A DNA stretch of 64,000 bases. Origin: Chloroflexota bacterium (lineage in GTDB: Bacteria; Chloroflexota; UBA6077; JACCZL01). A program made the translations under genes and the position numbers. The notes beneath the pieces are model-generated. The model searched no databases. It saw nothing but the letters and a program-made list of their open reading frames with translations, and had not been told where the DNA came from. Within the stretch, counting starts at the first letter, position 1. The number at the start of each line of letters is the position of its first letter. The stretch is taken from contig JADZEM010000190.1 in assembly GCA_020850535.1 (NCBI GenBank), positions 1 to 64,000 of the forward strand, read 5' to 3'. Positions 25,398-33,975 of this stretch are shown one piece after another.

Positions 25398-25634
25398 CCG
25401 GTTACGCTCCTGGCGAGATCTGGGGGCGGCTGAGTGTCTTGCCCTGCCGGCCTCCCTCATCCCAGCCTACGCAGGCGCATCCTCCTGCCTCGACGTTCTG
25501 AGGGCCGATCTCCACGCACCTGAGTGCTTGACGGCGTATCCTGTTCGAGAGTGATGGGTTCTGGGTGTCAGGTTTCGGGGGAAGAGAGCAGCCCAAGCTG
25601 TCATGCATCATTGGGCAAAGGTGGGAGAAGCACG

Positions 25635-26369
25635 GTGCTGAGGCTGCTGCTCGTCGAGGACAACGCCCGCCTGCGGCCAGCCCTGGCAGCCGGCCTCGCG
25701 GCCACGGGCGCCATCACCGTCGTCGGCCAGACTGCCAGCGGCGAGGACGCCCTCGATCTCGGGCTGGAGACCCGCCCAGACGCCGTGCTGATGGACGTGC
25801 AGTTGGCCGGCCCGACCGACGGCATCGCCGCCGCCATGGCCCTGCGCCGCGAGCTGCCGCGCCTGCCCGTCATCTTCTACTCGATCCAGGATGACGACGC
25901 CTACTTCCGGGCGTTCCGGCGGGCGGGCATCCTCACCCACTACGCCTACATCCGCAAGTCCAACTACCTGCTGCCCGAGATGCTCCTGCCCCTGCTGCAC
26001 GACGCCGTCGCCGGCCTCGGCTTCGTGGACCCCGAGATCGCGACCCGCGTCGAAGAGGTCCAGCGCAAAGATGCCGGCGACCCCCTCGCGTTGCTGGAGC
26101 CAAACGAGCAGACGGTCGCCCGGCTGCTGGCGCAGGGCCTCAGCAACGAGCAGATCGCCGCGCGCCTCGGCTTCCGCGACAAGCGCACCATCAGCCGCAC
26201 CAACGGCCAGATCTACGCCGCCTGGGGCCTCGCCGAGAGCACCACCGACGAGAAGATCGCCCGCGCCCGCGCCATCATCATCATGCAGGCTGGCCGGCTG
26301 CTGCGCTGGGACGACGCCGGCCAGACCTACGCGCTGGACGAGCGTGGCGAGTGGCAACCTCGTGAGTAG
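25635..26369 (+). CDS. Response regulator, LuxR/NarL type
   Basis: 244 aa from GTG 25635 (GGGAG eight bases upstream). The receiver domain starts VLRLLLVEDN (Asp9), with phospho-acceptor Asp54 in VLMDVQL, but the usual Lys region is replaced by YAYIRKSNYLLPE. The C-terminal ~65 residues carry a helix-turn-helix of LuxR kind (LEPNEQTVARLLAQGLSNEQ, IAARLGFRDKRTISR). It is encoded 20 bases before a sensor kinase, so the two form a two-component pair. A TTGACG at 25528-25533 may be a -35, but the -10 is poor. Confidence 0.87.
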   Translation: MLRLLLVEDNARLRPALAAGLAATGAITVVGQTASGEDALDLGLETRPDAVLMDVQLAGPTDGIAAAMALRRELPRLPVIFYSIQDDDAYFRAFRRAGILTHYAYIRKSNYLLPEMLLPLLHDAVAGLGFVDPEIATRVEEVQRKDAGDPLALLEPNEQTVARLLAQGLSNEQIAARLGFRDKRTISRTNGQIYAAWGLAESTTDEKIARARAIIIMQAGRLLRWDDAGQTYALDERGEWQPRE

Positions 26370-26389
26370 CTGACCGCTACCATCTCCCC

Positions 26390-28642
26390 ATGCTTTCCGG
26401 CATCCCGCAGGCAGATCCGCTGCTGGCCGGCCTCAGCTGGGCCGCCCGCGCCCTGGCGTTCTTCAACGTCCTGGTGCTCCTCTGGCTCGGCCTGACCGTC
26501 CTCCTCAACGCCGAGCGCCGCCCGCCCGGCGCCTGGCTGGCCGGCGGCGGCCTCCTGCTCGGCGGCGTCTGCTCCATCCTCCGCGCCGCCGCCCAGGCCA
26601 CGCTTCCCGGCGAATCCCTCCTGGCAGACCCCGTCGCCGCTGTACCGCCAGACCTCTGGTGGCGTCTGAGCTGGCTGCCGTTCGCGGGGGCGGCCTACCT
26701 CTGGTCGGTCGTGCTCTCCTGGTACGCTGGCCGCCTCCACCGAGATCGCGACCGCCTCAGCGTCGCTGGTCTGTCCCTGCTCGGCCTCTGGACCCTCCTG
26801 CAACTGGTGACCGCGCGGCCGGCGGACGCCAGCCTTGCCACCGCCCTGCCCATCGGCGGGCTGTCCGTCCCGTCCGCGCCCGGCGATGGGTATATCGCCC
26901 TGGCCGCCTACCTGACGTTCAGCGGACTCTGCATCCTGTACGGCTTGCGCGCGCTCTACCGCCCCCTCAGCCGAGACCGTTTCATGGGCGAGCTTGCCGC
27001 CCGCCGCGCGCGCCCCTGGCTCACCATGACCTCGCTGGTGGCGTTCGCCCTGAGCGTGGTCGTGGGGATCGGCGTGGCCGGCGTCCCCCTGCTCACCCCG
27101 CTGCTGGTGGACCTCCTCGGCGGGCTGCTGCTGGCCGCGCACGTCGCGCTCATGGGACAGGCCATCGTCTCCTACGAAGTGTTCACCGGCAAGGTGCTGC
27201 CCCGGCGTGGACTGGCTCGCTACTGGCGCAGCGCCCTGATCCTGGCGGGCGGCTTCGGCGGCGTGATGGCGGTCAGCCTCGGCCTGCCGCTCGACCAGTC
27301 GTACCGGCTCACCCTGGCGCTCGTGGTCGTGGCCGTGTTCTACGCCCTCCTGAGCTGGCGGTCGTTCGTGGAACGTGAGCGCAGCCTGGAGCAGCTCCGG
27401 CCGTTCGTCGCCAGCGAGCACCTGCTCGCAGACCTCGTGGCCCCCGCATCCGGCCCCCGCTCCCCCTGGGAGCAGGCAGAGGTGAGGTCTCCGCCGGCGA
27501 CGAACGAGAGAGCTGGGATGAGAGAACGGGCGGCGCGAGAGGCCGCGCGCCCCGATCCATTCGTCGCCCTCTGCAACGATCTCCTCGGCGCGCGCGTCGG
27601 CTACCTCGTCCCGCTTGGCCCCCAGGCCGAGCTGGCCGGCGGCCCGATCAGCGCCCCACCATCCGCACCCCCTCCAGACGCACGCCTGCTCGCGAAGCTG
27701 GCTGCCCAGATCGCCGTCGGCCGGCCGCTCTGCCTGCCGATCGATCCAGCCCAGCACAACGGCGCAGCCTGGGCCGTCGCCCTCTGGAGCGAGCGCGGCC
27801 TTGTCGGCCTGCTCCTGCTCGGCGAGAAGCAAGACGGCAGCCTCTACACCCAGGAAGAGCTGGAGATCGCCCGCGCGGCCGGCGAGCGACTGCTAGACGC
27901 TCGCGCCGCCCGCGAGCTTGCCCGCCGCCTGCTCCTCGTGCAGCGCACCCGCCTCGCCGACGACTATCTCCAGGACGTCCGCGTCCGCCGCGCCCTCCAC
28001 GACGACGTGCTGCCACTGCTGCACACCGCCCTGCTGACGCTGAGCGCCCAGCCGGCCAGCGCACCAACGCCAGACGCCGTCGAGTCCCCGGCCGCCCTCC
28101 TGGTGGACGCCCACCGGCGCATCGCCGCGCTCCTGGCCGAGCTGCCGCCGGTCCTCGCCCTTGATGCGACGCGAGGCGGCCTGCTCGGAGCGCTGCGCCG
28201 ACTGGTCGCCGACCACGGCGCGGCGCTCGACGGCGTCGAGTGGCAGCTTGACCCCGCCGGCGAGGCCGCCCTCGCCACCCTGCCCCCGCTCACCGCCGAG
28301 GTCGTGTTCGGGGCCGTCCGCGAGGCGATCCGGAACGCCGTCCGCCACGGACGCGCCGGAGCGGTCGCCCGACCGCTGCACGTCTGGATCGCCGTCCAGC
28401 ATGCGCCGCCAGACCTCCTGATCCGGATCCAGGATGACGGCGTCGGCGTCGCGCCGGATGGTCCGCCCCTCGCCGCACCCAATCTCGCCGCCACGGCCGG
28501 CAGCGGCCAGGGGCTGCTGCTGCACAGCACCCTGGTCACCGTCCTCGGCGGCTCCCTGACCGTCGAGAGTGGCCCCGGCCAGGGCGCGCGCGTCACCATC
28601 CGGATGCCGGCCACTCCGTCAGCACCCACCGCAGCCGACTGA
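26390..28642 (+). CDS. Membrane sensor histidine kinase (HisKA_3-like)
   Basis: 750 aa, ATG 26390. Residues ~12-330 hold eight or nine membrane helices. A linker and a GAF-like cytoplasmic domain follow (~385-500, WAVALWSERGLVGLLLLGEK). The dimerisation helix has RRALHDDVLPLLHTALL with His537 as likely phospho-acceptor. The ATPase domain shows the N box REAIRNAVRHG, G1 IQDDGVGV and G2 GSGQGLLLHS. It would phosphorylate the LuxR-type regulator just upstream. The signal is unknown; the polytopic sensor resembles those detecting membrane-soluble or envelope cues. The following genes are a peptide-type ABC importer, a possible target. Confidence 0.85.
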   Translation: MLSGIPQADPLLAGLSWAARALAFFNVLVLLWLGLTVLLNAERRPPGAWLAGGGLLLGGVCSILRAAAQATLPGESLLADPVAAVPPDLWWRLSWLPFAGAAYLWSVVLSWYAGRLHRDRDRLSVAGLSLLGLWTLLQLVTARPADASLATALPIGGLSVPSAPGDGYIALAAYLTFSGLCILYGLRALYRPLSRDRFMGELAARRARPWLTMTSLVAFALSVVVGIGVAGVPLLTPLLVDLLGGLLLAAHVALMGQAIVSYEVFTGKVLPRRGLARYWRSALILAGGFGGVMAVSLGLPLDQSYRLTLALVVVAVFYALLSWRSFVERERSLEQLRPFVASEHLLADLVAPASGPRSPWEQAEVRSPPATNERAGMRERAAREAARPDPFVALCNDLLGARVGYLVPLGPQAELAGGPISAPPSAPPPDARLLAKLAAQIAVGRPLCLPIDPAQHNGAAWAVALWSERGLVGLLLLGEKQDGSLYTQEELEIARAAGERLLDARAARELARRLLLVQRTRLADDYLQDVRVRRALHDDVLPLLHTALLTLSAQPASAPTPDAVESPAALLVDAHRRIAALLAELPPVLALDATRGGLLGALRRLVADHGAALDGVEWQLDPAGEAALATLPPLTAEVVFGAVREAIRNAVRHGRAGAVARPLHVWIAVQHAPPDLLIRIQDDGVGVAPDGPPLAAPNLAATAGSGQGLLLHSTLVTVLGGSLTVESGPGQGARVTIRMPATPSAPTAAD

Positions 28643-28752
28643 TCGTCCTCCGGTCCTGGCAAGCAGGTTACGCCGCCATGCCGGCGAGCATGCTTCCTGA
28701 CAACTGCCCGATCCTGAGCACACCCGACGACGCATCGTCCCGACGTTCTCGA

Positions 28753-28758
28753 TATACT
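28753..28758 (+). promoter_or_regulatory. -10 box for first binding-protein gene
   Basis: TATACT at 28753-28758 in the 203-base gap after the kinase gene. The same hexamer precedes the second binding-protein gene and the permease genes (30766, 32870). No good -35 is seen at 17 bases. Start of transcription would be near 28765. Confidence 0.4.
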
Positions 28759-28845
28759 GGCCGGCAGGCCAGGCTGGGGTGCCGGATGTATCTTGCCGGC
28801 GCTCAGCCACCTCACCCCCCTTTCCCACACCTGAGGAGGTGCGAT

Positions 28846-30612
28846 ATGGATTCCGGTGGTGGATTCCCGGACACGTCGCGTGCAGCGCGGCGCGTCACGT
28901 CCCGCCGCTCGCTGCTGAAGGGACTGACGGCGCTGATGGCTGTCGGCGCGGTGGCCCCATTGGCGGCAGCCTGCGGCCAGCCAGCCGCTCCGGCCAAGCC
29001 CGCCGAGACCAAGCCAGCCGCTCCCGCCGCCACGACGGCTCCAGCCGCCCCGGCCGCGGCTGCGCCCACGGCAGCGCCCAAGACGGAGGCCAAGCCAGCC
29101 GAGTCCAAGCCGACCGCCGCTGCTGCGCCGGCCAAGCCGGCCGCCGGCGAGCCGAAGAAGGGCGGCACCCTCAAGTGGGCCATCATCGGCGAGCCGCCAG
29201 CCCTCGACGTGCAGTTCACCACCGCCACCGTGACGGCCAACATCGGCTGGCACATCTGGGAAGGCCTGTTCACCGTGAACGCGGCCCAGGCGCCCAAGAT
29301 GGACCTGCTTGAGAAGTATGAGGGCAGCACCGACGGCAAGAAGGTCACCATGACGTTGCGGAAGGGCGTCCCTTTCCACAACGACAAGGAGATGACCTCG
29401 GCGGATGCCGTCGCCTCGCTCAAGCGGTACGGCGAGATCACGGCGCGCGGCAAGGGCATCTTCGCCGTGATGGAGTCCATCGACGCGCCGGACAAGTACA
29501 CCGTCACCATGAGCTTCAAGGAACCCCGCGCGACGATCCTCCCGATCTTCCTCTCGCGGCCCGAAGCCCTCATCATGCCCGCCGAGATCGCCCAGAAGGC
29601 CGGCAAGGACAAGGCGACCGAGTTCATCGGCACCGGCCCGTACAAGTTCGTCGAGCACCAGCCGGATCGCCATGTGAAGATCGGCCGGTTCGACAAGTAC
29701 GCCGCCCGTGACGAGAAGGCCGACGGCCCGTCGGGCAAGAAGGTCGCCTACCTCGACGAGATCCAGTTCATCCCCGTGCCCGAGGAGTCCGTCCGCGCGG
29801 ACGGCGTCGGCACCGGCGAGTACCACTACGGCGATTCGCTGGCCCCCGACAGCTACGCCCGCCTCAAGGGCGTCCCGAACGTCGAGGCCGACATCGGCAA
29901 GCCGTACTACTGGGCTGCCGCCTTCTTCAACAAGAAGGAAGGCGTCTTCTCCAACGTCAAGCTGCGCCAGGCGCTCCAGTGGGCCGTCTCGGTCGAGCCA
30001 GTCGCCGCCGCCGCCTTCGGCATCCCCGAGTTCTACCGCATCGATCCGAGCATGGCCGCGCCGGAGACGCCCTGGTTCTCGGACGTCGGCAAGGACGTCT
30101 GGAACAAGCCCGATCTGGAAAAGGCGAAGGCGCTCATCAAGGAAGCTGGCTACGACGGCACGCCGATCCGCTGGCTCTCCACGAAAGAGTACTTCTACAA
30201 CTACAACGCGGCCGTGGTCTACAAGCAGCAGCTTGAGGCCGTCGGCTTCAAGGTCGATCTCCAGGTGATGGACTGGGCCACCCTGATCAAGCGCCGCTCC
30301 GATCCGAAGGAGTACGACGTCTTCATCACCGGCACCAGCTCCTACACCCACCCGATCTTGCAGAACATCTTCGGCGAAGGCTGGCCGGGCTGGTGGGCCC
30401 TGCCGGAGAAGAACGAAGTCGCCGCCAGGGTCATGACGGAGACCGATCCGAAGAAGCAGCAGGAGCTGATCGTCAAGCTCCAGGAACTGGTCTACCAGGA
30501 CGTCCCCTGCCACAAGTACGGCGAGTACTTCGGCCTGCGCGCCCGCTCCACCAAACTGCAGGGCACCATCAATCCGCCAGATCCATTCATGTGGAACGCC
30601 TGGCTGAGCTGA
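28846..30612 (+). CDS. ABC transporter substrate-binding protein, family 5 (Tat lipoprotein), copy 1
   Basis: 588 aa, ATG 28846 with GAGGAGGT 5 bases upstream. The N-terminus SRRSLLKGLTALMAVG...AAACG is a twin-arginine signal with a lipobox, so it is exported folded and lipid-anchored. An Ala/Pro/Lys linker (~residues 48-105) is followed by the family 5 core: KKGGTLKWAIIGEPPALD, WEGLFTV, MTLRKGVPFHNDKEMTSADA and GTGPYKFVEH. Family 5 proteins bind peptides, nickel or related solutes. It is highly similar along its length to the next gene (30840). A strong terminator separates the two, so they can be expressed separately. Confidence 0.92.
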   Translation: MDSGGGFPDTSRAARRVTSRRSLLKGLTALMAVGAVAPLAAACGQPAAPAKPAETKPAAPAATTAPAAPAAAAPTAAPKTEAKPAESKPTAAAAPAKPAAGEPKKGGTLKWAIIGEPPALDVQFTTATVTANIGWHIWEGLFTVNAAQAPKMDLLEKYEGSTDGKKVTMTLRKGVPFHNDKEMTSADAVASLKRYGEITARGKGIFAVMESIDAPDKYTVTMSFKEPRATILPIFLSRPEALIMPAEIAQKAGKDKATEFIGTGPYKFVEHQPDRHVKIGRFDKYAARDEKADGPSGKKVAYLDEIQFIPVPEESVRADGVGTGEYHYGDSLAPDSYARLKGVPNVEADIGKPYYWAAAFFNKKEGVFSNVKLRQALQWAVSVEPVAAAAFGIPEFYRIDPSMAAPETPWFSDVGKDVWNKPDLEKAKALIKEAGYDGTPIRWLSTKEYFYNYNAAVVYKQQLEAVGFKVDLQVMDWATLIKRRSDPKEYDVFITGTSSYTHPILQNIFGEGWPGWWALPEKNEVAARVMTETDPKKQQELIVKLQELVYQDVPCHKYGEYFGLRARSTKLQGTINPPDPFMWNAWLS

Positions 30613-30647
30613 CCGTAGGAGCGCTCACCAAACGTTCTCGAACCGCG

Positions 30648-30678
30648 ACAGGCCCCCGGAATCATTCCGGGGGCCTGT
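30648..30678 (+). terminator. Intrinsic terminator after first binding-protein gene
   Basis: Fifteen-base arms (ACAGGCCCCCGGAAT and its complement) around a single C, followed by CTTGTTGTTC. This is the best-formed Rho-independent terminator in the window. Confidence 0.88.
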
Positions 30679-30762
30679 CTTGTTGTTCAGCATGATGAAA
30701 CGATGCAGCAAGCTGGCCCGTACATCTTGTGCAATTCAGGGCTGTACGCAGCGGAAACGCGC

Positions 30763-30771
30763 TGATATACT
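30763..30771 (+). promoter_or_regulatory. Extended -10 promoter for second binding-protein gene
   Basis: TGATATACT (extended -10, TGnTATACT) ends at 30771; the -35 region is weak (CTGTAC at 30742). Transcription would start near 30778, some 60 bases before the ATG at 30840. Confidence 0.5.
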
Positions 30772-30839
30772 CGCCGCCACATCTCGGGGCCGGCTGTCGG
30801 TTGCCGGCGCTGGGAAGGTCGACACGAAGGAGGTCCGTC

Positions 30840-32636
30840 ATGGAGTCGTCCTCTGGCTTCAGCGAGGCCACCCCGCACGCTGTGCGTCGGGTGACATCGC
30901 GCCGTTCGCTCCTCAAGGGGCTCACTGCGCTGATGGCGGTGGGCGCCGTTGCGCCGTTAGCCGCCGCCTGCGGCCAGCAAGCGCCGGCGGCCAAGCCTGC
31001 CGAGAGCAAGCCGGCCGAGACCAAGCCGGCCGCGCCAGCCGCCACGACCGCCCCAGCCGCCCCGGCAGCCGCTGCCCCAACGGCCGCCCCGAAGACCGAA
31101 GCGAAGCCCGCCGAGGCCGCCAAGCCCGCCGAGGCTGCGAAGCCGGCAGCCGCCGCCGCCAAGCCAGCCGGCGAGCCGAAGAAGGGTGGCACCCTCAAGT
31201 GGGCCGTCATCGGCGAGCCGCCGGCCCTCGACCCCGTCTTCACCACCGCGACCGTCACGGCCAACTTCGGCTGGCACGTCTTCGAGGGGCTGTTCACCCG
31301 CGACTCGAAGAACGGCCCCAAGATGGACCTGCTTGAGAAGTACGAGCCGAGCAGCGACGGCAAGAAGGTCACCATGACGCTGCGGAAGGGCGTGCTCTTC
31401 CACAACGACAAGGAGCTGACCTCCGCCGACGTCGAAGCCTCGCTCAAGCGCTACGCCGACATCCAGGCGTCTGGCAAGCTGGTCTTCTCCTCGCTCGACA
31501 CCATGACCGTCCCCGACAAGTACACCGTCGAATTGAGCTTCAAGGAGCCGCGCGCGGGCATCCTGCCGGTCTTCCTCTCGCGCATCGCGGCGGCCGTCAT
31601 GCCCGCCGAAGACGTCGCGAAGTACGGGAAGGAGAAGAACACCGCGCCCATCGGCACCGGGCCGTACAAGTTCGTCGAGCACCTGCCAGACCGGATGGTC
31701 CGCATGCAGCGGTTCGACAAGTACGTCGCCCGTGAGGATCCCGCCGACGGCCCGGCCGGCAAGAAGGTCGCCTACATCGACGAGATCCAGTACATCCCCG
31801 TCCCCGAAGAGTCCGTCCGCGCGGACGGCGTCGGCACCGGCGAGTACCACTACGGCGACTCGCTCGCTCCCGACAGCTACGCCCGCGTCAAGGGCGTCCC
31901 GAACGTCGAGGCCGACATCGGCAAGCCGTACTACTGGGCCGTCGCCCACATGAACAAGAAGGAAGGCCTCTTCACCAACGTGAAGCTGCGACAGGCCGTC
32001 CTCGCGGCCATCAAGATCGAGCCCATCGCCGCCGCCGCGTTCGGCGTGCCGGAGTTCTATCGCATCGATCCCGGCATCGCCGCCCCCGAGACTCCCTGGT
32101 TCACGGACGAGGGCAAAGAGCTCTTCAACAAGGCCGACGCCGAGAAGGCCAAAGCCCTCCTCAAGGAAGCCAACTACGACGGCACGCCGATCCGTTGGAT
32201 GTCCACCAAGGAGTACTTCTACAACTACAACGCTGGCGTCGTCTTCAAGCAACAGCTGGAGGCGGTCGGCTTCAAGGTCGATCTCCAGGTGATGGACTGG
32301 GCCACCCTGGTCAAGCGGCGCTCGGACTCCAAGGAGTACGACATCTTCGTGACGGCCCACGAGTCGTACGCCCACCCGGTCCTGCAGCCCTTCATGGGCG
32401 ACATCTGGCCGGGCTGGTGGACCCTCCCCGCCAAGAACGAGCTCGCGGCCAAGATCATGGCCGAGACCGACACCGCCAGGCAGATGGACCAGATCAAGCA
32501 GTTGCAGAAGCTCTTCTACGAAGACGTCCCCGGCGTCAAGTACGGCGAGTACTTCGTGCTCCGCGCGCGCTCCAGCAAGGTCAAGGGCACCATCAATCCC
32601 TCCGACCCGTACTTCTGGAACGCCTGGATCGAGTAG
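30840..32636 (+). CDS. ABC transporter substrate-binding protein, family 5 (Tat lipoprotein), copy 2
   Basis: 598 aa, ATG 30840 with AAGGAGGT 6 bases upstream. It has the same architecture as the copy at 28846: a Tat signal (SRRSLLKGLTALMAVG), lipobox Cys, an Ala/Pro/Lys linker with an AKPAE-type repeat, and the family 5 core (EGLFTRDSKNGPKMDLLEKY, LRKGVLFHNDKELTSADVEA, GTGPYKFVEHLP). Long stretches are identical in the two (e.g. VPEESVRADGVGTGEYHYGD). Differences cluster in patches likely to line the binding cleft, suggesting duplication with altered ligand preference. The DppB/DppC-type permeases follow 340 bases downstream. Confidence 0.92.
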   Translation: MESSSGFSEATPHAVRRVTSRRSLLKGLTALMAVGAVAPLAAACGQQAPAAKPAESKPAETKPAAPAATTAPAAPAAAAPTAAPKTEAKPAEAAKPAEAAKPAAAAAKPAGEPKKGGTLKWAVIGEPPALDPVFTTATVTANFGWHVFEGLFTRDSKNGPKMDLLEKYEPSSDGKKVTMTLRKGVLFHNDKELTSADVEASLKRYADIQASGKLVFSSLDTMTVPDKYTVELSFKEPRAGILPVFLSRIAAAVMPAEDVAKYGKEKNTAPIGTGPYKFVEHLPDRMVRMQRFDKYVAREDPADGPAGKKVAYIDEIQYIPVPEESVRADGVGTGEYHYGDSLAPDSYARVKGVPNVEADIGKPYYWAVAHMNKKEGLFTNVKLRQAVLAAIKIEPIAAAAFGVPEFYRIDPGIAAPETPWFTDEGKELFNKADAEKAKALLKEANYDGTPIRWMSTKEYFYNYNAGVVFKQQLEAVGFKVDLQVMDWATLVKRRSDSKEYDIFVTAHESYAHPVLQPFMGDIWPGWWTLPAKNELAAKIMAETDTARQMDQIKQLQKLFYEDVPGVKYGEYFVLRARSSKVKGTINPSDPYFWNAWIE

Positions 32637-32642
32637 CCGTCG

Positions 32643-32790
32643 ACTACCCCTCACCCCCATCCCCTCTCCCCCAAGGGGAGAGGGGAGACGCATGCAGGCG
32701 GCGTCTTGCTCCCCTCTCCCGCGCACAGGGACGTCGGCGTGGCCGATGTTCGCGCCGCGCAGCGGAGGGGGCTGGGGGGGTGAGGGCTAC
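32643..32790. repeat. REP-like palindromes downstream of binding-protein gene
   Basis: CCCCTCACCCCCATCCCC and CCCCTCTCCCCCAAGGGGAG with facing G-rich arms (to GGGGGCTGGGGGGGTGAGGG near 32766-32788) form one or two large hairpins. It may terminate transcription between the binding protein and the permeases. The 341-base gap holds no gene. Confidence 0.65.
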
Positions 32791-32833
32791 TTCATGCTTG
32801 TGCTCCGTGCACGAACTTCGCCGCGCACCCCTG

Positions 32834-32856
32834 GGCACAGACACCGCGTCTGTGCC
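32834..32856 (+). promoter_or_regulatory. Perfect inverted repeat at the permease promoter
   Basis: GGCACAGAC and GTCTGTGCC flank five bases. Its right half overlaps the -35 position relative to TATACT at 32870-32875. It could be an operator for the permease genes or another dispersed palindrome. Confidence 0.45.
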
Positions 32857-32869
32857 GCGGGGGGCGCGG

Positions 32870-32875
32870 TATACT
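32870..32875 (+). promoter_or_regulatory. -10 box for the permease genes
   Basis: TATACT, the same hexamer as before both binding-protein genes. The -35 region is occupied by the inverted repeat at 32834-32856 and does not match consensus. The untranslated leader to GTG 32978 would be about 95 bases. Confidence 0.4.
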
Positions 32876-32977
32876 CCCCCAACCTCGGCATCGTCGCCGA
32901 ATTTCCTGCCCCGGCGGCGCAGTTTGGGCAATCTGCCGTACACTGCGCTCCCCCGGATCCCCCTTGGGTAGGCGTCC

Positions 32978-33928
32978 GTGTTCCGATATGTGATTCGGCG
33001 CATCCTCTCTGCCGTCCCCGTCATGCTCGTCGTCACAGCGGCGGTCTTCACCCTGCTGTATCTCACCCCCGGCGACCCTGCCGGCGTGATCCTCGGCCCA
33101 GACGCCACGCCCGAGCGCATCGCTGAGCTACGCGGCCGGCTCGGCCTGGACGATCCGTTCTACGTCCAGATGCTGCGCTGGTACGGCAAGCTCTTCCAGG
33201 GTGATCTCGGGAACTCCCTGTTCCTGAATCAGCCCGTGGCCCGCGCCATCATGGACCGCGCCGAGCCAACCCTGTTGCTGACGACGCTGGCCCTGTTGGT
33301 GGCCCTGCTCATCGGCCTGCCAACGGGGATCATCGCCGCGCTCGGCCGGGGCCGCGCCGTCGATACCCTCGTGATGCTCGTCGCCATCGTCGGCGTCTCC
33401 ATGCCGACCTTCTGGCTCGGCCTCAACCTGATCTACGTCTTCGCTGTCTCGCTGCGCTGGCTGCCGCTGGCGGGCTACCAGGGGCTGGATCAGGGTCCGC
33501 AGGAGACGATCCGCTACCTGATCATGCCGGCCGTCACGCTGGGGCTGGCCCAGGGGGCGCTGCTCGCCCGCATGACCCGTTCGATGATGCTGGAGACCCT
33601 CGGCGAGGATTACGTGCGGACCGCCCGCGCCAAGGGCCTCAACAAGCCGGCCGTCGTCATCAAGCACGCCCTCCGCAACGCCATGATCCCCCTCGTCACC
33701 GTCATCGGCCTGAGCTTCGCCGTCCTGATGGGCGGCGCCGTCATCACCGAGCAGGTCTTCAACATCCCGGGCGTCGGGCGGCTGCTGATCCAGGCCATTG
33801 GCCGACGGGACTATCCGCTCGTGCAGGGGATCGTGCTGATCATCGCGCTCATGTACGTCATGATCAACCTGCTGGTCGACATCCTCTACGGCGTGCTCGA
33901 TCCGCGCCTGCGGCAGACCAGGGCGTGA
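32978..33928 (+). CDS. ABC transporter permease, DppB type
   Basis: 316 aa, GTG 32978; the ribosome site is weak. It starts MFRYVIRRILSAVPVMLVVT, the standard opening of DppB/OppB/NikB permeases, and has six membrane helices. The cytoplasmic EAA loop (EDYVRTARAKGLNKPAVVIK) contacts the ATPase. It ends VDILYGVLDPRLR, typical of the family. It pairs with the DppC-type gene 47 bases downstream and with the binding proteins upstream. No ATPase gene is present in this cluster. Confidence 0.92.
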   Translation: MFRYVIRRILSAVPVMLVVTAAVFTLLYLTPGDPAGVILGPDATPERIAELRGRLGLDDPFYVQMLRWYGKLFQGDLGNSLFLNQPVARAIMDRAEPTLLLTTLALLVALLIGLPTGIIAALGRGRAVDTLVMLVAIVGVSMPTFWLGLNLIYVFAVSLRWLPLAGYQGLDQGPQETIRYLIMPAVTLGLAQGALLARMTRSMMLETLGEDYVRTARAKGLNKPAVVIKHALRNAMIPLVTVIGLSFAVLMGGAVITEQVFNIPGVGRLLIQAIGRRDYPLVQGIVLIIALMYVMINLLVDILYGVLDPRLRQTRA

Positions 33929-33975
33929 GGCGGATCGTGATGGATGCAACGCAGACAGAGAGCAGGGCGTAACCG

